Positions 1-12,881 of a stretch of DNA of 64,000 bases are shown one piece after another. The stretch spans positions 9,050,135-9,114,134 of the forward strand of contig CM055819.1 in assembly GCA_029582265.1 (NCBI GenBank). Direction: 5' to 3'. Every line of letters begins with the position of its first letter. Position 1 is the stretch's first letter. The notes below the pieces were generated by a model. The model saw only the letters and a list, made by a program, of their open reading frames with translations, did not search any database and was not told where the DNA came from. The stretch is from Zoroaster sp. YZ-2022 (Eukaryota > Echinodermata > Asteroidea > Forcipulatida > Zoroasteridae). The translations under genes and the position numbers were made by a program.

Positions 1-1149
1 TGCATTATTTCTGATTTTTGTCATGAGTCTGGCATTGTCATGATGGGCTAATATCGCTATCTAGTAATTAATTCCCTTGGAAACCCCCAGTGAGTATTTC
101 TGTATTTTGTGTGTACTCTTTGTTAGAGAAATTGTGGGTTTTCTGTTTAGTTTGCAAGTTGCCACTCATAAGTTTTATCATGTGTTATTGTGTGCTATGA
201 GATACATGTGCATTTACGTTTGGCCATGTGTTAACACATTTGCCTATGTGCCACCATGTAAAAAAAAAAAAAAAGTTCTGGAACCCATAGAAGCTAAACG
301 GTCCAAAACATTCCCACAATTGTCACAGATTATGTAGAAATAATACTTACTCTTCAAGTTAAGACCATCCACAAGATTATTGATGAGATATTTGTCCAGA
401 AATGTGCGTGGTTTTGAGGACGACTTTTTGGTTGCGATTCCGACAGATTGCCGATTTGACCTGACTTTTGACATTTGACCCGGTTTTGAGGTCTCGTTGG
501 AATTTCGTATTTTCGCGAGATTCTTCGATATTTTGACAAAAGTTGAAGGGTCAATGTGTGAAGCATGATCACTTTGATATACCAAGCCATTTTGAATGAA
601 GGAAAAAGTATTTGACAGGTAAGAAATTGTTAACTTTCCGGCATTCTTCGTCCAAAAAATGTAAGATTTTGAAATAAAAAGTGTTCAAATTTATATTAAA
701 TCAACGGTCACATTTTAGCAACACGGATTTTAACATTATCTGGACTGTTTTTGAGAAATATAAACAAAAACTGTCTGTGAAAATTATTGCAAACTCTCGC
801 GAAAAGGGTATTTCTGGGGTCATATCAACATGGCCAATCGTTGCGCTATTATGGCGGGTATGTCATGTATGTACGTTTCTATGGTATCGGAGGAATATTA
901 ATGTTCAAGTTCAGATATTGTTACTGTTGTACAGTATTCATCCGCCCAAATGATTGATGCATTGCATGGTTATTATTTAACAGCGAAGTGTAACATTTTT
1001 CAAAACTTTTTTTCATTTAACTGGGCCTATAATGATTGGAATTAACACTTTTTTTAAATTTGTATTTTTATATTCTATGACATCAAATTTAAAATAAAAA
1101 ACATAGTGCTCCAAGTCACACTTGTTAATTTCCAATTTATTGCTTAAAT
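1..1149. other. Intergenic DNA, nothing recognised
   Basis: AT-rich sequence with one A14 run (259-273). The short frames (86-113 codons) show no family motif and overlap one another on both strands. Confidence 0.5.
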
Positions 1150-1500
1150 CTCACAACTTTTGCATTTCCAAGTTCAACAGCCAATATCTCAAGAACTAAA
1201 TGTCCTATTAAAAAACAAATAACACAATTGAATTCCTCACATTAATAGCTTCAGTTTAATGTATAACGTAACATATTTTGTGAAATGAGGTACCATAAAT
1301 GCTTTGATGGTCAAATTAGCGGCGCACGAAGTACCGGTAACGATTTTACACATTTTAAAAGGGCATATCTCAAGAACCGAAAGAGATATTCAAAAACAAA
1401 TTGCACCGTTGATCTTCTCTCAGCTAGAGCTTCAATTTGATGTATAACTTGACATATTTGGAAAAATCTTTTAAATTAGGGTGTTTTAGCTACCGGTATG
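1150..1500 (+). repeat. Two diverged ~185-bp direct repeats
   Basis: AATATCTCAAGAAC, ATTRAAAAACAAAT, GCTTCARTTTRATGTATAAC and ACATATTT recur at about 185-bp spacing (about 1175-1290 and 1362-1455). Diverged and non-coding. Confidence 0.65.
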
Positions 1501-2690
1501 TTATGGATCAATGTTGTCTGTATGCATTCGCTAATACTTATATCGGCCTTATTGTGTATATTCTGTTTCATTCCAGTCAATGTTTTTTTTTGGTTATATC
1601 CGAGAGTGTTTCTTCAACTATACCAAGTATTGTGATTCTTAATGGATTTTTGGATCATTAAACTGAGCAGAATTTAAACCATAAAGTTAACTGTCTTTTC
1701 GGTATTTGTGAGGCGTTCGTCCACATCAAATTGAGGACTGTACCTCCACGATTAGGCTGTCGAGGCCTATGGTTTCACTACATTACACATATTGATAATG
1801 ATATGTATTTACACTTTTTTGGACAAATCTAAAAAATCTTTATAAATGCATATTTTGATCAATGTACGCTATTTTTGTATACAATGTTTTCTAGCTTTTG
1901 TGGCTGGAAGTGTTCACTTTTATATTTTATTTTCAAATATTATGTGAAACAATAACTAATCCGCATTATTCAATGTCATTCCACAATTCATTGCGAAATA
2001 AATGGATTAATTGTACTAAAATGATAGCATCTGACAGAACTTTTTCAATGGATGTTTGATACCATCTGTCTGAGGTGCTAGCATTTGAGTAAATTAAATA
2101 AATCAAATTATTTCGCAAATGATTTTCAACAATTTCTTCATTAACGAAACAATTAAATGAGCTGGTTGGTTTAATACACATCCCTTGATTCTAATCAAAT
2201 ATGGATTCATTTACAAACATTTTACCAGTGTGTAGTGTGCTGGCTTTAAAGTACAAACGATCAATACATGACGCAGCATTCTTCCTCACAGCACTGCATA
2301 TGGTTAACATTTTCTCTGATTAGACTACATCAGGCAAGATATTTTACATGTATACCATAAATTACCAACATAACAGTAAGAGGGGTTATTTTTCTTCGAA
2401 ATTATCAATAGGAACAATAGAAATTGATGTTCGTAGACAATGTAGCAATTTTCTGTGGCTACTTCAAGTCTCTGCTTTCAATTATCCACAACAATATCCG
2501 ACAACCTCATCACCACGCCAGTCCTATCATTTCCATATTCTTCTTCGTTGTATATGACAATGCTTCGTTTCCCTAGTTATCATTTATCAAATTCAGCCTT
2601 GCCTTTGATCATACCGTAAAAACATTAACAGTTAGCCTCATAAATCATTCTTAATTTTATGGACCGTTTGGAAAACTAAAGTCTCGTATT

Positions 2691-2870
2691 AAAGGGACAG
2701 TACCGTCATGATCAGAGCAGAACAGGGCATGGAATCGGAGTCCTAGTTTAAGAAGAACACAGTGACTGAAATTTACTGGCTCATTTATGCAGCAGCAACG
2801 GTAATGTGACCTTATCTAAGGGGTATTATTTTCAGTCACTGAGTTAATCTAAAACTATACAAATGATCGT
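2691..2870 (+). mobile_element. MITE-1 family element, right end lost
   Basis: It starts TTAAAGGGACAGTACCGTCA and shares the family body: GGGCATGGAATCGG, TTTATGCAGCAGCAACGG, GTGACCTTATC and TTCAGTCACTGAGTTAATCT. The final inverted end, present in other copies, is missing. Non-coding. Confidence 0.75.
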
Positions 2871-2974
2871 ACATTTTATGGATTTCTTGGTATTTTTAGC
2901 TGTGTAAATTTACAATGTGGAATAGTAATTTAATTATATTTGGTAGTTTTATGCATTTACATGTATATGTAAAG

Positions 2975-3030
2975 CGCCCAGAGGCCTTCATTGGTATTGG
3001 GCGCTATATCAAGCGCCTTATTATTATTAT
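2975..3030 (+). repeat. SINE/LINE 3'-tail fragment ending in (ATT)n
   Basis: The sequence GGGCGCTATATCAAGCGCC runs into a short (TTA)n tail. This GCGCTATATnAnnnCC plus triplet-repeat ending is a common 3' end of CR1/L2-type LINEs and their SINEs in marine invertebrates. The SINE at 48.1 kb has the same type of end. Confidence 0.6.
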
Positions 3031-3646
3031 TATATAATTAGGTATGTGCCTATATAAGGAAGGTTTTTGTTCGCTGAAATATTCAAACACTAAATATAAT
3101 CAAGGTGAAATGCAGTAATTTCTTTAAATGACCTACGGAGTATATATTGTATTCATTACTGCTGAATGACTCAAATACTGCGAATTAGCTCTAGCACACT
3201 AAAAAAAAAAAACGGCTCAGAATTGACCCGGAAGAGGTCTTCTGGTGCCATCTGGGTCGCACTGACCCTGAAACGTGGTCGGAGAAAATCAGGCTGGATT
3301 GGTGCATCTCAAATCGCTTTACAATCGCTCTTCCATTACTTGACGCCCTTCTCCTTTTAACCTATTTTTTCTGTAGACTGGTGACAAATTTCCGGTCCGC
3401 ATCGACCCCAACAAATCTGACCTGGAAGAAGTTCAATATTTTGACCCGATAATATTTAAGGGGATACTGTGGTTGGTCTTTCATCATCTTGCATCCTGCC
3501 CCTTTTTGCCATTGGTACGGCACATTTTCAAATTTGTATAGCCTAGGCCTATGTTTGTTTGTACTTACCCTATTCTTGCAGTGTACTCCTTTTTATCTCA
3601 ACCCTTGATCTGCTCCATACTTTCCATATCTTCAGCTCATCACTTT

Positions 3647-3864
3647 AAAGGGACAACATCGTCACCATCATCGGGGAATGGAATCCGAATGCTATTTTTT
3701 AGATTAATTTAGTGACTGGACGTAATACCCCCACGTGATAAGGTCATGTTACTGTTGCTGCTGCATAAATTAGCCAGTAATCGTCAGTAACTGTGTTCAT
3801 CTTAAACTAGGACATTGATTCCATGCCCTGTTGAAAGTCTGCTCTGATCGTGACGATACTGTCC
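3647..3864 (-). mobile_element. MITE-1 family element, opposite orientation
   Basis: The left end AAAGGGACAACATCGTCA is opposed by CTGATCGTGACGATACTGTCC on the right. The body contains the complement of the family motifs (GATAAGGTCATGTTACTG, GCTGCTGCATAAAT). About 218 bp and non-coding. It lies 0.8 kb from the copy at 2691, inverted relative to it. Confidence 0.8.
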
Positions 3865-3894
3865 GTCATCTTCATTGATACATATCCGCCACGT

Positions 3895-4170
3895 TAAAGG
3901 AACTGTACAACATCGGTAATTACCCGATTACAAAATTACAGCAATAATATCCGGGAGTTATTAGTTGATGTGAAATTGGTAAAGGTACCAATCCTGAAGA
4001 AAATGTTCGTTCTAAAGTGATCTCATTTAACTTAGAGAAAACACGACAAACTTTGCTCCATATGTTGTCTGTAAAAATTGTGAATGCTTGGCTGCACCAG
4101 TATAAGCATACTCGTAGGAATTGTGTTGCCAACATTACCGTTAATTAATCTACTTTCCTTCAACTGCGGA
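3895..4170. mobile_element. MITE-2-like element, degenerate
   Basis: The left end is TTAAAGGAACTGTACAACATCGGTAAT and a weak inverted right end reads GCCAACATTACCG...CTTTCCTT. The interior GTTGATGTGAAATTGGTAAAGG and the phrase TTAGAGAAAACAC are shared with other MITE-2 copies. Non-coding. Confidence 0.55.
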
Positions 4171-6864
4171 CTGCATCCTGCACCCTCTCGACCTATTTTC
4201 AAAAGCAGGTGTTGAACACTAACTGTAAAGAAATACTACAACGGATCGAAATGTACACGGTATAAAGTGATGCACGTATCCGTAGATACCTCGGAGGCCA
4301 GAGAATAGTGAAACCATTGGGTGAAAGTCTTTACATAACCTGGGGTGAAAATACAAGGGTAAAAACACATGAATGGTACACAGTTTCTTGGTTGAAACAA
4401 AAACGTAAATTGTGATAGAAGTCTGCATTTAATGGGGAAGGTCGTTTGTAAATTAAATATTATTACAAGCCAGCAAAATGTCATAATATCCCATGGTATT
4501 TTAGAACTAGGGCAGACACATATGAATATGTCAGAGCTTGGAAACCGAACGGACAAATGAGTCAGAGAGTTGAATAAATCAGAATGTTTCGCGGCAAACA
4601 AATATTAAAATCTAATGCCCTCAACGTGCAATTGGGGCCAAATATTCTTAGAATAAATAGGATCCAATCCAGACGGAATCACGCCATAACTCATAAGTAT
4701 TTTGAAAGGTGAGCTCAATCTCTTCGACAATTGGTATGCTGATTTTCCCGTGGGTGTTGACAATCAATAATACCATGGATTTCTATAATGTCATTGGAAG
4801 TGGATTAAACTGGCGACTTTCCTCAAAATGTGTGTTTAGGAAAACATCTCAATGTAGCCGGTACAGCTGCACAAATAAGAATAGTAATCGTAATCACCGT
4901 GCGTAGTTTATGAACATGTACTGGTCCCATTTGCGGTTGAGAAGAACACTATGACAAACGCTAAGGCTAAAACAAAGTGAACCTTCCTCATGTTGTCCTA
5001 GGATCAACAGGGATCAATACAGTCCAAACATCTGTCTGGGATGGCGTCTGAGTCCATATGGGTTATCCATATGCAGAGTGTATATGAAACGCACTGGTGG
5101 ATCCAGGTTAAAGTCAACATCAAAACTGACAACCACCTCCTCCCCCCCCCCGCCCCCCGCTTGAGGACAGTCTTTCTTTAAAAAAGATAATATTTGTAGT
5201 ACGCCTTTTTATTCAAACAGAATTAAACAAACGCTCAGTATTTTAACAAATGCTAACCAAGACTTCCAATTTTGAGGGAATTATTAGCAAATTTTCTTTA
5301 ATTTAATTATATCAGGAATGTAGCTTTCGCTTACTTATTTTATTTATTTATACAGATGGTAGTAAACGCTTGATAACAATAATGTTTTAATTGAGTGAAT
5401 TATTTCATATGATGTGTAGGCGTTCTCTACAACAAGTTCTCTACAACGTTATCCAAGAACGGCATGCAAATATTTTCTTTTCATAAATAATTGGACTGTA
5501 TGATATATAGGTGTTATGTTGTTAGCTCATTGCATATTCCATGCTGTCTTTTTCTTATGGAATGACTTTGTAGGAAATCTCAATTTTGTAATGAATATTA
5601 CTGACAAATAAGCAAGCTGATGTTATCGAAACATTGCCCACTTCCATAAATACTATCACAGCTGGTGGAGTAGTTGTTCATATTGCCATTTGTACAATTC
5701 GAAGTTTTTTATAAAAACCTATAGCCTATAATGTACTTCATGTGATTTAATTATTTCATAGAAATTGAGTCATGACGACCTCACCCTTCAAACAATCATT
5801 GACTGGTGCCGTGCAGATGAGGTTGCACTGTAGCGTGAGTTAGATTTCTCTAAACACACCACGCGCCGTCAGCTTTAATTTCATTGTGGGGCCACATTTT
5901 ATTTTTCATTGCATTTAGGCCTATCCACTCAGCACGAATTCAATGAAAGAACTAAGTCCGCGATAGCGAGATTGCTTTAATGAAACGTTCTACTCTAATG
6001 CCATGCTTCTATATTGGGTAACTGTTGTCCTGTGGTTTGTTTCACCATCCAGAGTTAGCCACGAAGCGCCTGCTTCCTTATCTTCGGTTGTCTTACTAAA
6101 CACATTAATTAATAAAGCGAAACTATGTTGTCCAGTCTGGCATCAGGCTGACGTGGGATAGACCTTTTTAACAATCATGACCAAAATGGTAGCGGTCACG
6201 TGAGAGGTCGACCCTGAAAGCTTGAATTGCTTCAATTTAATATGTAATATTTACTTCCGTAAATAAGCTTTCGTAATAACTTTGTTTCCCTTAATAGGCC
6301 CCTGTTTTCATTGACAACTCAGCAAGAAACGAACTTGGCTAAGGCCCACGATGGATATGCAATTTTTCCCCTCAAGAACTCTGCGAAATAAAATAAATTC
6401 ATAATTTTATCTGGAAAGTGAGGCATACGAAAAACGCAGTGGCGCATCTAGCCTTGACAAGACGCGAAAAGGTTTGGTTACATAATTTACCTATCTGATC
6501 TCTTGGTTGCAGTGCACATGCACACAGTGCACGGATCCATAGGCATGCACACATGTACATACACAACATCGCGCTCCTGCTGTGTCGAATTTAAATAATT
6601 GGATTCTTTTCGATTCGACACGGCATGTGCGCGATATTTGAAAACATTTTTGTATTCAGCTCGACATGGGCACCAGTCTCGACAGGTTCTGCCGTGCTAT
6701 GTGAGACGGTTCACCAGCAGCATGGCTTGGTTTCAAAAGACGGGCTACTGCCGTGTCGAATCGAAAGGATTTCTAGCCTGGTGCTACGTTGGTCCGATTT
6801 TAAACCAAGGACAACGATTGAAACCACCGCCGCGCCATTACTCGTGCTATAATTGTTAGGGGTT
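4171..6864. other. Intergenic DNA with minor repeat traces
   Basis: No gene is recognised. A C-tract at 5133-5158 follows CTGGTGGATCCAGG, a phrase seen in hAT-derived repeats. Around 6580-6770 GTGTCGAAT and ATTCGACAC recur in both orientations, suggesting an old inverted repeat. The 121-codon frame at 4236-4601 (minus) has no recognisable domain. Confidence 0.45.
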
Positions 6865-9196
6865 GGGGTATTAACCCAATTTTTTTTAGATGCCCCCCTC
6901 AAAATATGTACCAACCTATAAGAAACAAGGAAAAAATACTCAGAAAATCATTTGAGAGCGTTAACCCCCCTGTACATGCTCCCTGAAGATTTGTTTTTGT
7001 GAAACGGCATGGCATCCTGACTTCCTGTGCAGATTATCTGTATACCGTTGTTGGGGCACCAGTCTATTTGTTTAAAACACAGTGATAGGGAAGCAATGAA
7101 GAGAACATCACTTCAACAATTAATTTAAAGTACTTTCTCATGTTTACCTATTGAAATTTTTAGCATACTATTCCATGACAACCTTTCAATTGCCTTATGA
7201 AACAAAAAATCTGATTAAAAAGTAACATTTATATGAATAAAACACAGTGTTACCGTGGGTTTATATGGACTGCAACTGAAGATTTTATTTCATTATTGTA
7301 TGAAATTTATTTTATCCTGGAATAATATAAAATTGATATTTGCTTTTAACATTCTTCTAGAAAAGAATTATTTAATAAAAAAGTATGAATGTAAAATAGT
7401 AGTTATTGGCCTCAGTTATGTTTTCAACCTAGCAAGTTCTTTCTCAGAGAAAGAACCCACTAGGTTTGAGATGTAAGGCCAGTAACTACTATTTTGCATT
7501 TATATACTACGGGTCCTTTAGGTTGGTAAGCAGTTTGCAACAGCCAATTCTCTATTTATAAAATAGTACAAAAATATATTTATACATCTAACTAACATTA
7601 ACAACATATTTCATGGCTTAGCAGGGATTTTGGATTGTATAATGCCAAAATGTATTTATGTAAATGATACAGTAGATATAATGCTCTTGAACAAGTTCTG
7701 CTAGTAATATTTGCGATGACATGTATTGAAATAATCTCTTTTGAGTAGTAAGGGTTCTGAGAAGAACCTTTGGTTAACTCAACATTTCGATCTGTATGCT
7801 TTGATCATCTTCTGGGAGAATGCCGGAATGGTGGTGCAGGAGGCTTAAGTAGCTCGGTGGAGGAGTCCTGATCACTAGATCTTTGGGCTTGCTTGTGCCA
7901 TTCTTGTAGATGTAGCTATTACCGAAACAAAATTTGAAATACATTTATAATTATGTGTGAAATAAATGTATTATTACACAATTTATTTATAGAAAGTGAA
8001 AGATAATAATTTATTGTAAAAAAAAATTCAAAAATGTGCTTAAATATCAGCTGTTTTAACCATCCACACACTAACCCTTAAAAACATTCAAATAATAAAT
8101 CCCATATCCTACTATTTTATTTTAAGCTAGGATTCAACTTCAAAGGTTCAGGGGTTACACAGTTGTAAACCTTAAATTTATTTGGGAACTACCAACTTTG
8201 TATTCTCCTTCATTTACTATTACTATTATATCATCATGATTGTACAAACTACAGTTCTATGACAGTAACCAGTGGGTTAATATTTCATGTTTGAGATGAT
8301 AACAAGTCCCAGACATGTCAAATACAATGTTCCCAAGTTAACTCCCATGGAAATTTCTTGCAGTAATACTTGTGGGTGCATGGTGAATATCATTATTATT
8401 AAAAACAAACTTACCCAACTAAGGTCACAGATAATAACTTCTGTCACTGCCCAACTTTGCCAGCAAACAATCCTTGTAGATGATATGATGTATGTACATT
8501 TACTAACCTAAATATATAATTGTCTTAATTGAGTTAAAACCCATCAACCATGTCAACAAACCACGAACAGCTGATTAGTAACCATTCTAGATTATATGTG
8601 TGGTACATAATCTCTGAGAAAGAACTTGCTAGGTTCAAAACATAACTGAGGCTAATAACTACTTTTTTACATTCATACTATTTTATTAATTAATTCTTTT
8701 CTAGAAGAATGTTAAAAGCAAATATCAATTTTATATTATTCCAGGATAAAATAAGTTTGATACAATAATGAAATAAAATCTTCAGTTGCAATCCATATAA
8801 ACCCACGGGAACAATGTGTTTTATTCATATAAATGTTACTTTTTAATCAGATTTTTTGTTTCATAAGGCAATTGAAAGGTTGTCATGGAATAGTATGCTA
8901 AAATTTCAACAGGTAAACATGAGAAAGTACTTTAAATTAATTGCTGAAGTGATGTTCTCTTCATTGCTTCCCTATCACTGTGTTTCAAACAAAATAGACG
9001 GGTGCCCCAACGACGGTGTACAGGTAATCTGCACAAGAAGTCAGGATGCCATGCCGTTTCACAAAAACAAATCTTCAGGGGGCATGTACAGGGGGGTTAA
9101 CGCTCTCAAATGATTTTTTGAGTATTTTTTCCTTGTTTCTTATAGGTTGGTACATATTTTGAGGGGGCATCTAAAAAAAAATTGGTTAATACCCCC
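6865..9196. mobile_element. Element with ~600-bp inverted terminal arms
   Basis: The left arm (6865-7470) and the right arm (about 8600-9196) are complementary over nearly their whole length with few differences. The ends read GGGGTATTAACCCAATT and AATTGGTTAATACCCCC. The spacer of about 1.1 kb has no transposase frame and contains a ribozyme-family repeat (7735-7895). Open frames at 8856-9113 and 7255-7476 lie in the arms and mirror each other, so they are not genes. A foldback-type DNA transposon is likely. Confidence 0.8.
7735..7895 (-). repeat. Hammerhead-family repeat, core broken
   Basis: It contains the family hairpin GTTCTGAGAAGAAC, then on the minus strand the ribozyme region GATCAAAGCATACAGATCGAAA. 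The conserved CTGA of the core reads CAGA, so cleavage is unlikely. It continues into GAGAATGCCGG and the TTAAGTAGC text shared with 50.2 kb. Confidence 0.65.
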
Positions 9197-9459
9197 CTAC
9201 TGGTAACCACCATTATGTATGTCTCTACAGTGCATATGGAGTCAGGGAACCTTTATGTTAAACGGGCAACAGAGGGCGCCCTTCAACCAAAATTTTCAGG
9301 GGCATGTACAGGGGGTTAGAAATATCAAATTTTTATTTTAATGCTCTGAATGAAAACAGTCGATTTCTAGCTTTTCTGCATCAGAATTTAAACTACCGTT
9401 TAGTTCTTGATCTGACAGTTCTCTTGAACATTTAATGTTATTCACGATATAAGTTTTGA

Positions 9460-9735
9460 GGCTTTGCATGGTGGAATATCGATATCGTTTCGGTTTGCGG
9501 TAACACCATGTGTTTATCTCAACTAACGTGAAGCTGAGGTACAGGTTCTGAAAAGAACCGTATACAACTCGTATCTCAACCTTCGTTAAGTGAGAAAGGT
9601 TCAAGGGAGAACCAATTTCGGGCAACTCGTTTTTTCTCTACTGTCGCTAAGTGAGAAATATGGTTCAGGGAGAACCATGGGGACTTCACGGGTTATTCTC
9701 AACGTTTCGATTAGCCTGCTCTAATCTTCTTATTC
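9460..9735 (-). repeat. Hammerhead-family repeat, subfamily B, core broken
   Basis: It shares GGTTTGCGGTAACACCATGTG, GGTTCTGAAAAGAACC and CATGGTTCTCCCTGAACCA-type text with 13.67-14.11 kb. On the minus strand GATTAGAGCAGGCTAATCGAAA keeps the stem II pairing, but the upstream CTGANGA is lost. Confidence 0.65.
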
Positions 9736-10223
9736 ACGATATTTGTATATTATATATTACGATACATGTTCGCCCAAATATGGACTCCTTCTCTGTATAC
9801 ACTGAAACGGAGTCCAATAACCTGAAGGTCAGTCGCCGCACAAAAAAATTACTTTCCTAAATTGTTGAAATCCTACCTGTGTGACGCGGCTGAAACGCGG
9901 CACTAGATTTCCATGACCAACCGTAATGAAGGGCGCTAAGGTTTGAATTTCAAAATTTCTTTTTCACTAAGTAATTTTGTATTGAAAGAAATCGTGATTG
10001 GAATCCTGTTGGAATTACATCACACTTACGAACATGATAATGAAGATCAGTGGGTTCGCATAAAAAAAATCCACGCGGCAGGTTTTGTGCGTGCCACTGG
10101 CGTAGCTAGCGGGGGGATGCAGGGGGCAGGCCGCCCCCCCCCCCCCCTGGCTCCAGTTCCAGAATAAGTGGGCCCCCCCTAACACATGCGAATGTTTTTC
10201 ACATGCTTATGGGACTGACTGAC

Positions 10224-10466
10224 GGGCCGGATTTAGACCTTGAGGGGCCCGGGGCACTTCAGGTTTGGGGGCCCCTCGACATAGAAATTAAATTACATGA
10301 CAAATAAAAAATGAACTAAAATGAATGATAAACCGCATTTCTTCGAAAAAAATATAAAACTAATTTTATAATTATTACATTTTTTTTTATAAAGGAAGTC
10401 CTTAGTCTGGGGGCCTTCATGGGGGGCCTGGGCACTGCCTTTTGCCCCATTATAAATCCGGCCCTG
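10224..10466. mobile_element. Nested MITE with GGGCCGGATTTA ends
   Basis: GGGCCGGATTTAGACC on the left is opposed by ATAAATCCGGCCCTG on the right. The interior is rich in GGGGCCC blocks. Non-coding. It sits inside the 808-bp hAT-like element, directly beside another nested MITE. Confidence 0.75.
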
Positions 10467-10470
10467 TATA

Positions 10471-10708
10471 CAGGGCCGCTTTTACATAAGGGCAAAAGGG
10501 TAGTTGCCCACGGCCCCAGGTAAAGAGGGGGCCCTAAAAATCTGTACAGTCATTTTTTTTATAACCCGCGATTAATCAAAATCTAATGGCTTAATATGCA
10601 TGTAGAAGGTATATAGCAGCACTAACACTTTTTCCGGATAACAATTAAGAAAATGGCCCCTATTTATTTCCTTGCCCGTGGGCCCCGTAATACCTAAAAT
10701 CAGCCCTG
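10471..10708. mobile_element. Nested MITE with CAGGGCCGCTTTTA ends
   Basis: CAGGGCCGCTTTTAC on the left is opposed by CTAAAATCAGCCCTG on the right. About 238 bp and non-coding. The TATA junction with the neighbouring nested MITE is also present in the copy at 22.67 kb, so the two inserted before the composite spread. Confidence 0.7.
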
Positions 10709-11204
10709 GGACTATAGTTCTCTGGGCCCCATTCTAAAAATATACGTGATTATCGATCGTATCTCCTGCTAATACTTTGTTGATACTTTGAAGAATATGA
10801 TATGCTTCGATATTACCTAAAGTCGGTGTCATTGATTGGTGGGCCCCCTGGGATCCGATTCGCCCCCCCCCCCCCTGGCGAACATAGCCAGCTACGCCAC
10901 TGGTGCGTGCTCGTCACACTTGTAGGAACACCCTACGCAACGAACAGCCATCAGACTTGTAGTGACTACAGGATTTCTTTAACGATAAATCTTGGGTTTA
11001 TTTCATTAAAAACAATTAGTGAAAATGATATTTTGAAATTCGAACCCAGCTGAGATGTATTGTATTTGGTCATGGGATTCTTCTGCCGAGTTTCAGCAGC
11101 TACACACAGGTAAAAATTTAGCAATTTATGAAAATCATTTATTCTGTATTGGCAAATATATATTTTTTTAAATCATGGACGTCAACCGTAGTAAAAGAAG
11201 GTTG

Positions 11205-11425
11205 AAGGGGCAATATCGTCACGACTAAAACAGACTTTCAACAGGGCATGGAATCGATGTCCTAGTTTAAGACGACACAGTGGCTGAAAATTACTTGGTC
11301 ATTTATGCAGCAGCAACGGTAATAATATGACCTTATCATGTGGAATATTATTTTCAGTCACTGAGTTAATTTAAAACTAGCAATCCGATTCCATGCCCTC
11401 TTGATCATGACGATACTGTCCCTTC
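11205..11425 (+). mobile_element. MITE-1 family element
   Basis: Inverted ends (AAGGGGCAATATCGTCACGA on the left, TCATGACGATACTGTCCCTT on the right) enclose the family body. About 220 bp with no coding potential. Confidence 0.8.
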
Positions 11426-12240
11426 AAAGTTCAACCTGGGCCAGTGTAGCATGTGCATGAGCCTACATGTACATTTTGTGTGGGATCAAATACATCCTCG
11501 TCCCCAGGGCTTTCGAACAGCCTCGTACCCACTGCTTCTCTTACCCTTGAACTGGAAACTTTCAATATCCAAAAATCTTGGATATGTAAATTAGGGTATA
11601 GTCCGGTACCATGACTAAGAATAGCGTGTGCTGCAGTAGAGACACTGGGACTAGACCATCAAATTTATTCACCTCGTAAGGTTAAGTCAATCATCTAAAC
11701 AGTTGATTTTTAAAATAAAATCATATATAGGCATTAAAGTTTGAAGAAATAAACAATTGAAATATTTTGATTCCTCGAGATAATGTTCAATCAGTTTTTA
11801 AGTATTGTGGCTTAAGTAACCAATCAGCGAAGCGGAACACTTTTCCCACCAGGGGCTAGTCGTGAGAACGAGGTAGACACTGGAGACGAGGTGGTTCAAA
11901 CATTATTATGCAGCCTGTATCTAGGTCAAAGACATCATTGTCGGGGTCAGAGCTAGGGACCTGTGATTGGCCATCATCAAAATAAACCACCCACAAATCA
12001 ACAATTCCTGCATAGAAATAGTTAGCGGAATTCCAGCGAATAATTAAAGAAACACATGAACTCTCGATTACATAAGGATCAAGGCTGTTGTTTGACTTCG
12101 AACGTATACGAGGTCGCAATGCACAACTCGGTTATAGATCTCGTTGTACAGTGTACGTGTGTGGACCATATCCGGGGAGATGTATGTGTGCTGAATTTCT
12201 GGCGGGCTATAGGAATCGCTGTGGGATATGGGGTACTATA

Positions 12241-12881
12241 CACCCATCACAACTTCTAAGTTCCCCCTAATATTTGTTAGAATATCTCAACAAGTATTGC
12301 ATGAATTTTAAAAATTCAAAAAGCAAATGACAGAATGACATGTTCTACACAGCTCGTAATGAAATGGTTGAAATTCAATCATGCATGCACAATTGACAGT
12401 GATTTGAATGAAAATTCAGCTGAAAAAAAAGTTGCAGTACAAAGCATTGCTTCAATGGCATGTTACACATGTAGTTTTCTGTAAGAACTCAGTTATGGAG
12501 AATAATGGACCAATTCCATATTAAACTCTTGCTCTACCCTTCTAAAACAATGGACATGCATGTTGCATGTTGCTCTTTGAATATTCTTTTCTTATTATGA
12601 AACAGCCATCAATACCATTGTTATTGATGCATGAGTTCTTGCAGAAAACTACATGTGTAACATGCCATTGAAGCAATGCTTTGTACTGCAACTTTTCTTC
12701 AGCTGAATTTTCATTCAAATCATTGTCAATTGTGCATGCATGATTGAATTTCAACCATTTCATTACGAGCTGTGTAGAACATGTCATTCTGTCATTTGCT
12801 TTTTGAATTTTTAAAATTCATGCAATACTTGTTGAGATATTCTTTAAAATATTAGGGGGAACTTAGAAGTTGTGATGGGTG
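12241..12881. mobile_element. 641-bp MITE with long inverted arms and TA TSD
   Basis: The arms at 12241-12500 and about 12620-12881 are near-perfect inverted repeats (outer ends CACCCATCACAACTTC and GAAGTTGTGATGGGTG). They are separated by about 120 bp and flanked by TA on both sides. No coding capacity. The near identity of the arms suggests a young copy or gene conversion between arms. Confidence 0.88.

Larger units (their letters stand above)
10095..10902. mobile_element. hAT-like non-autonomous element (808 bp) with perfect 8-bp TSD
   Basis: The left end CACTGGCGTAGC and the right end GCTACGCCACTG are inverted. Both are flanked by the exact 8-bp direct repeat GTGCGTGC (10087-10094 and 10903-10910). 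CAGTGGCGTAGC-type ends with 8-bp duplications are typical of hAT elements. The interior is C/G-tract-rich, lacks coding potential, and itself contains two smaller inverted-repeat elements. It is inserted inside the element at 9876-11110. Confidence 0.9.
9876..11110. mobile_element. TA-flanked element with ~110-bp inverted ends
   Basis: The left arm (9876-9985: CCTGTGTGACGCGGCTGAAAC ... GAATTTCAAAAT) and the right arm (about 11000-11110, ending GTTTCAGCAGCTACACACAGG in complementary sense) are inverted copies. TA lies on both outer sides. The centre is replaced by the 808-bp hAT-like insertion. No transposase is visible, and the TA target suggests Tc1/mariner-type mobilisation. Confidence 0.75.

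Noticed and set aside
4236..4601. 121-codon minus-strand open frame
   Set aside because: No family motif, and it overlaps another frame on the same strand; treated as chance.
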